The translations under genes were made by a program, and so were the position numbers. Below, one piece after another: positions 61,761 to 64,000 of a DNA stretch of 64,000 bases. The DNA comes from Circinella umbellata (Eukaryota; Mucoromycota; Mucoromycetes; Mucorales; Lichtheimiaceae), in the NCBI GenBank assembly GCA_025093555.1, contig JAIWNF010000043.1, forward strand, positions 310,001-374,000. Reading direction: 5' to 3'. Under the pieces are notes generated by a model, which did no database searches, was not told the origin of the DNA, and was given only the letters and a program-made list of their open reading frames with translations. The stretch's first letter is position 1; each line of letters begins with the position of its first letter.

Positions 61761-63320
61761 ATGGTAGTTAGAAGTAATAAAAAACTTACCACAGAAGGCC
61801 AAAAAGCCTGCTTGTCTTCCCCAGTCAGCGGTTTCATCAACAGTGTAAAACAAACCGTAGCCGAGAAGATTTGATGCAGCACCAATAACAATATAAAGTT
61901 TGACGTGTGGGAATTTGCTCAATAAGATACCACTACCAATGGAGCCACCAATCAAGCAAACCATGAACGGGATAAGTCGAATACCAGATTCAGAACTGTT
62001 GGCACCGAATACAGATTGGAAGAGAACAGGACCAAAATACAAAGTACCGATGAATCCAAGACCTAAGGTGATCATATACAAGTAAATAGCTAAGATTCTA
62101 GGATTTGCAAAAATTTGATATGGCATAATCTATTTTTTTTTTAATATTAGAAAGGGAGTTGAGTAAACAAAATATTTATATAATAATAGCTGAAAAGGAA
62201 GAAAAAAAAATAGTAAACTTACGGGTTCCTTGGCAATCCATCCTTCAGAAATAATTAATAAAATTAAAGATACACCAGCGGCAACAAATGGACCAATGCA
62301 GTGACCAGAGCCCCAACCCAATTGGGGACCCCAACTAAGAGCAAGCAAAAGACAGACGATAAAACTAATAGAAAAGATAGTACCCAAGAAATCGATACGC
62401 TTGATCTTTGTCATCATGGATTCATCACGAACTTCACTGGTTTCTTTGAATATAAAGAAAACAATAACAAAGGCTAAACCACCGAGAATAATGTTCAACC
62501 AAAAGTCCCAACGCCATGAGAGATAATCAACAAAGGCACCGCCAATTAATGGACCAACGACACTAGCAAGGCCATAGACAACGATAAGCATACTTTGTAA
62601 CTTGGGGCGTAAGTCTACTGGTGCGATATCACTGATAATAACAAACACCATGGACATGATGCCACCAGCACCAAAACCTTGCAATGTTCTACCGGCGATT
62701 AAACCTTCGATGTTTGGTGTAAGGGCATTTACCAAAGAACCAACGAAGAAAATACCTAATCCGAAAATAAGAATTGGTTTCCGTCCAAAAATATCTGAGA
62801 ACTATATAATATGTGTATGTTTTTTTAGATCAGGTTAGATTATGAAATTGTCTATTTCTGGTATAAAAAAATCTGCTTTATGGAAAAAATTATTACCTTT
62901 CCAGATAATGGTTGAAATGCGTTCTAATGAAAATAAAAAAAAATACAAAGTTTTTAATATATTTCTATTAAAGCAAAAAAAAATTACAGTGTATAAAAAA
63001 AAAATAAAGCAAGTCATTACCATAGAAACCATGTATGCAGTAGCAATCCAAGTTTGTTTTTCTAAGGCATCAAGTTCAGTGGCAATAATAGACATTGCTG
63101 GAGCGACAACAGTTGAATTTAATGAAACCATAAACATTGCCAACAGAACACTGATAACCAATAAAACAAATTTGAGTGTATCTAATAATGTACGTTTTGG
63201 CTCCGATTGCTGTTCCTCAGTTGATTGTTGTTGTTCAGTATTTAATTTTCCACTTATAACAGAAGAAGCGTCGACCGAAGTCATAGTGCTTTCATCGGCA
63301 CTACTTAATGATCGAGTCAT
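61054..63320 (-). CDS. MFS transporter, DHA2-type (14-helix drug:H+ antiporter family)
   Basis: Exons 63021-63320, 62897-62923, 62223-62801, 61790-62129, 61603-61691 and 61054-61506 give 595 residues. After a Ser/Gln-rich cytosolic start come TM1 text LLAMFMVSLNSTVVAPAMSI (motif D1-like), FSDIFGRKPIL (motif A), GRTLQGFGAGGI (motif B) and VYGLASVVGPLIGGAFVDYL with SWRWDFWLN (motif C region of antiporters). Later helices continue to a polar C-tail rich in Ser, Asn and Asp. The substrate cannot be told from sequence. Siderophore transporters of the MFS share the 14-helix plan, so that role is not excluded. The second exon is only 27 nt. Confidence 0.88.
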
Positions 63321-64000
63321 GTTTATTACACCCGAAAGTTTTAAGAAAAAAAAGATATGAAGAAAAAAAAAGTGGGTGATCCAAAAAAGAATTGTTTCTC
63401 TCCACTCATCCTATATATACTTTTAGCGGATCAAAAAACCATTTGTTGACCTCGTGCTCCGCCAAATGAATAGAGCCAATCAAGTTTGCTTAAACAGTTT
63501 TGCCGAATATATTTGTTCTTCACAATTGTATTGCAGCGGTTGAATAGTCCAGCCGATAATAATTCTGATATGATCCCTTTCCACATTGTTATTTTTACTT
63601 TATCCTTTTTTCTTTTATCCATTCTATATCATGCCAGAATTTAATGCGGTTTTTTATTTTAATAACTTGACCGATTTTTTTCTTTAGTAAAAAAGCTGTG
63701 TATGACATTTTTAAACAATAACAAAAAATAAAGGACATTTCAAAACTTGGTTATTTGGAAAAATTGAAATAGAAATAATGTTAACTTAAGTTTGAAGGAA
63801 CCGGGTTTTGCCGTGAGTATGTTTTGTGTGACATATCTTTTTTAGTAAAAGCTGCATCTACTAAAGGATATGAAAGAGTAAATAAATTTGCACCTTGAGA
63901 ACAACTTCTGTATTTTTTTTAGATTATACAAAAAATCGAGCTACCTTTTTAAGATCTACCTATTTTGGTGTATGGTTGACGTACATAAGGCTCTTCAAAA
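63321..64000. other. Terminal intergenic region
   Basis: Upstream of the MFS gene. A 63-codon minus-strand frame at 63431-63622 sits in slightly GC-richer DNA and ends LSKLDWLYSFGGARGQQMVF; no family recognised and no splice partners found, so it is not called a gene. Confidence 0.45.

Noticed and set aside
63431..63622. 63-codon minus-strand frame at the window end
   Set aside because: No recognisable domain, no splice partners, and too short to claim.

Overview
This window comes from a fungal nuclear genome, most likely Mucoromycota and probably Mucorales. The evidence is AT-rich DNA, many short spliceosomal introns (mostly 50-120 nt, GTAAGT-like donors), long homopolymer and dinucleotide tracts, Asn/Gln/Thr/Ser runs inside proteins, and the end of an IucA/IucC-type siderophore synthetase of the kind that makes rhizoferrin in Mucorales. 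All exon joins were worked out by eye from reading frame, splice sites and protein family knowledge. In every multi-exon model the exon lengths add to whole codons. No tRNA, rRNA or CRISPR array was recognised.

Layout. 1-1074: 3' end of the siderophore synthetase. 1075-5160: gene-free, holding a ~1.2 kb element with long terminal inverted repeats (arms 2464-2634 and 3462-3627). 5161-8593: MON1 (+) and SBDS/SDO1 (-), convergent with overlapping stop codons. 8805-10760: intronless HET-domain gene (-). 12144-13384: ADP/ATP carrier (+). 13774-16066: BYR4/BFA1-like mitotic exit regulator (-). 16655-17258: ATP synthase subunit e (-). 18865-19981: RPB7 (-). 21108-21729: YCII-domain protein (-). 22345-23584: putative mitochondrial RRM-like protein (+) with a GC-AG intron. 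24264-25706: PAS protein (+). 26113-27620: universal stress protein (-). 28200-29300: SFP1-like zinc-finger factor (-). 29301-33033: empty. 33034-36749: peroxisomal Lon protease (+). 37202-38679: RAD51 (-), with MCB boxes and a perfect RFX X-box upstream. 40454-41013: unknown Thr/Ser-rich protein (-). 41709-43820: casein kinase 1 (+). 44366-47038: GGA adaptor (-). 47796-50671: SulP sulfate permease (-). 50672-54788: nearly empty, with a possible LINE fossil. 54789-58175: tandem pair of related type II membrane proteins with beta-solenoid-like ectodomains (+). 58284-60232: 6-phosphogluconate dehydrogenase (-). 61054-63320: DHA2-type MFS transporter (-).

Most genes are unrelated housekeeping functions: energy, ribosome maturation, vesicle traffic, DNA repair, proteolysis and transport. 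The parts that stand out are the paired membrane proteins, the inverted-repeat element, the candidate RFX/MBF control of RAD51, the HET gene, and the habit of placing the start codon alone on a very small first exon.
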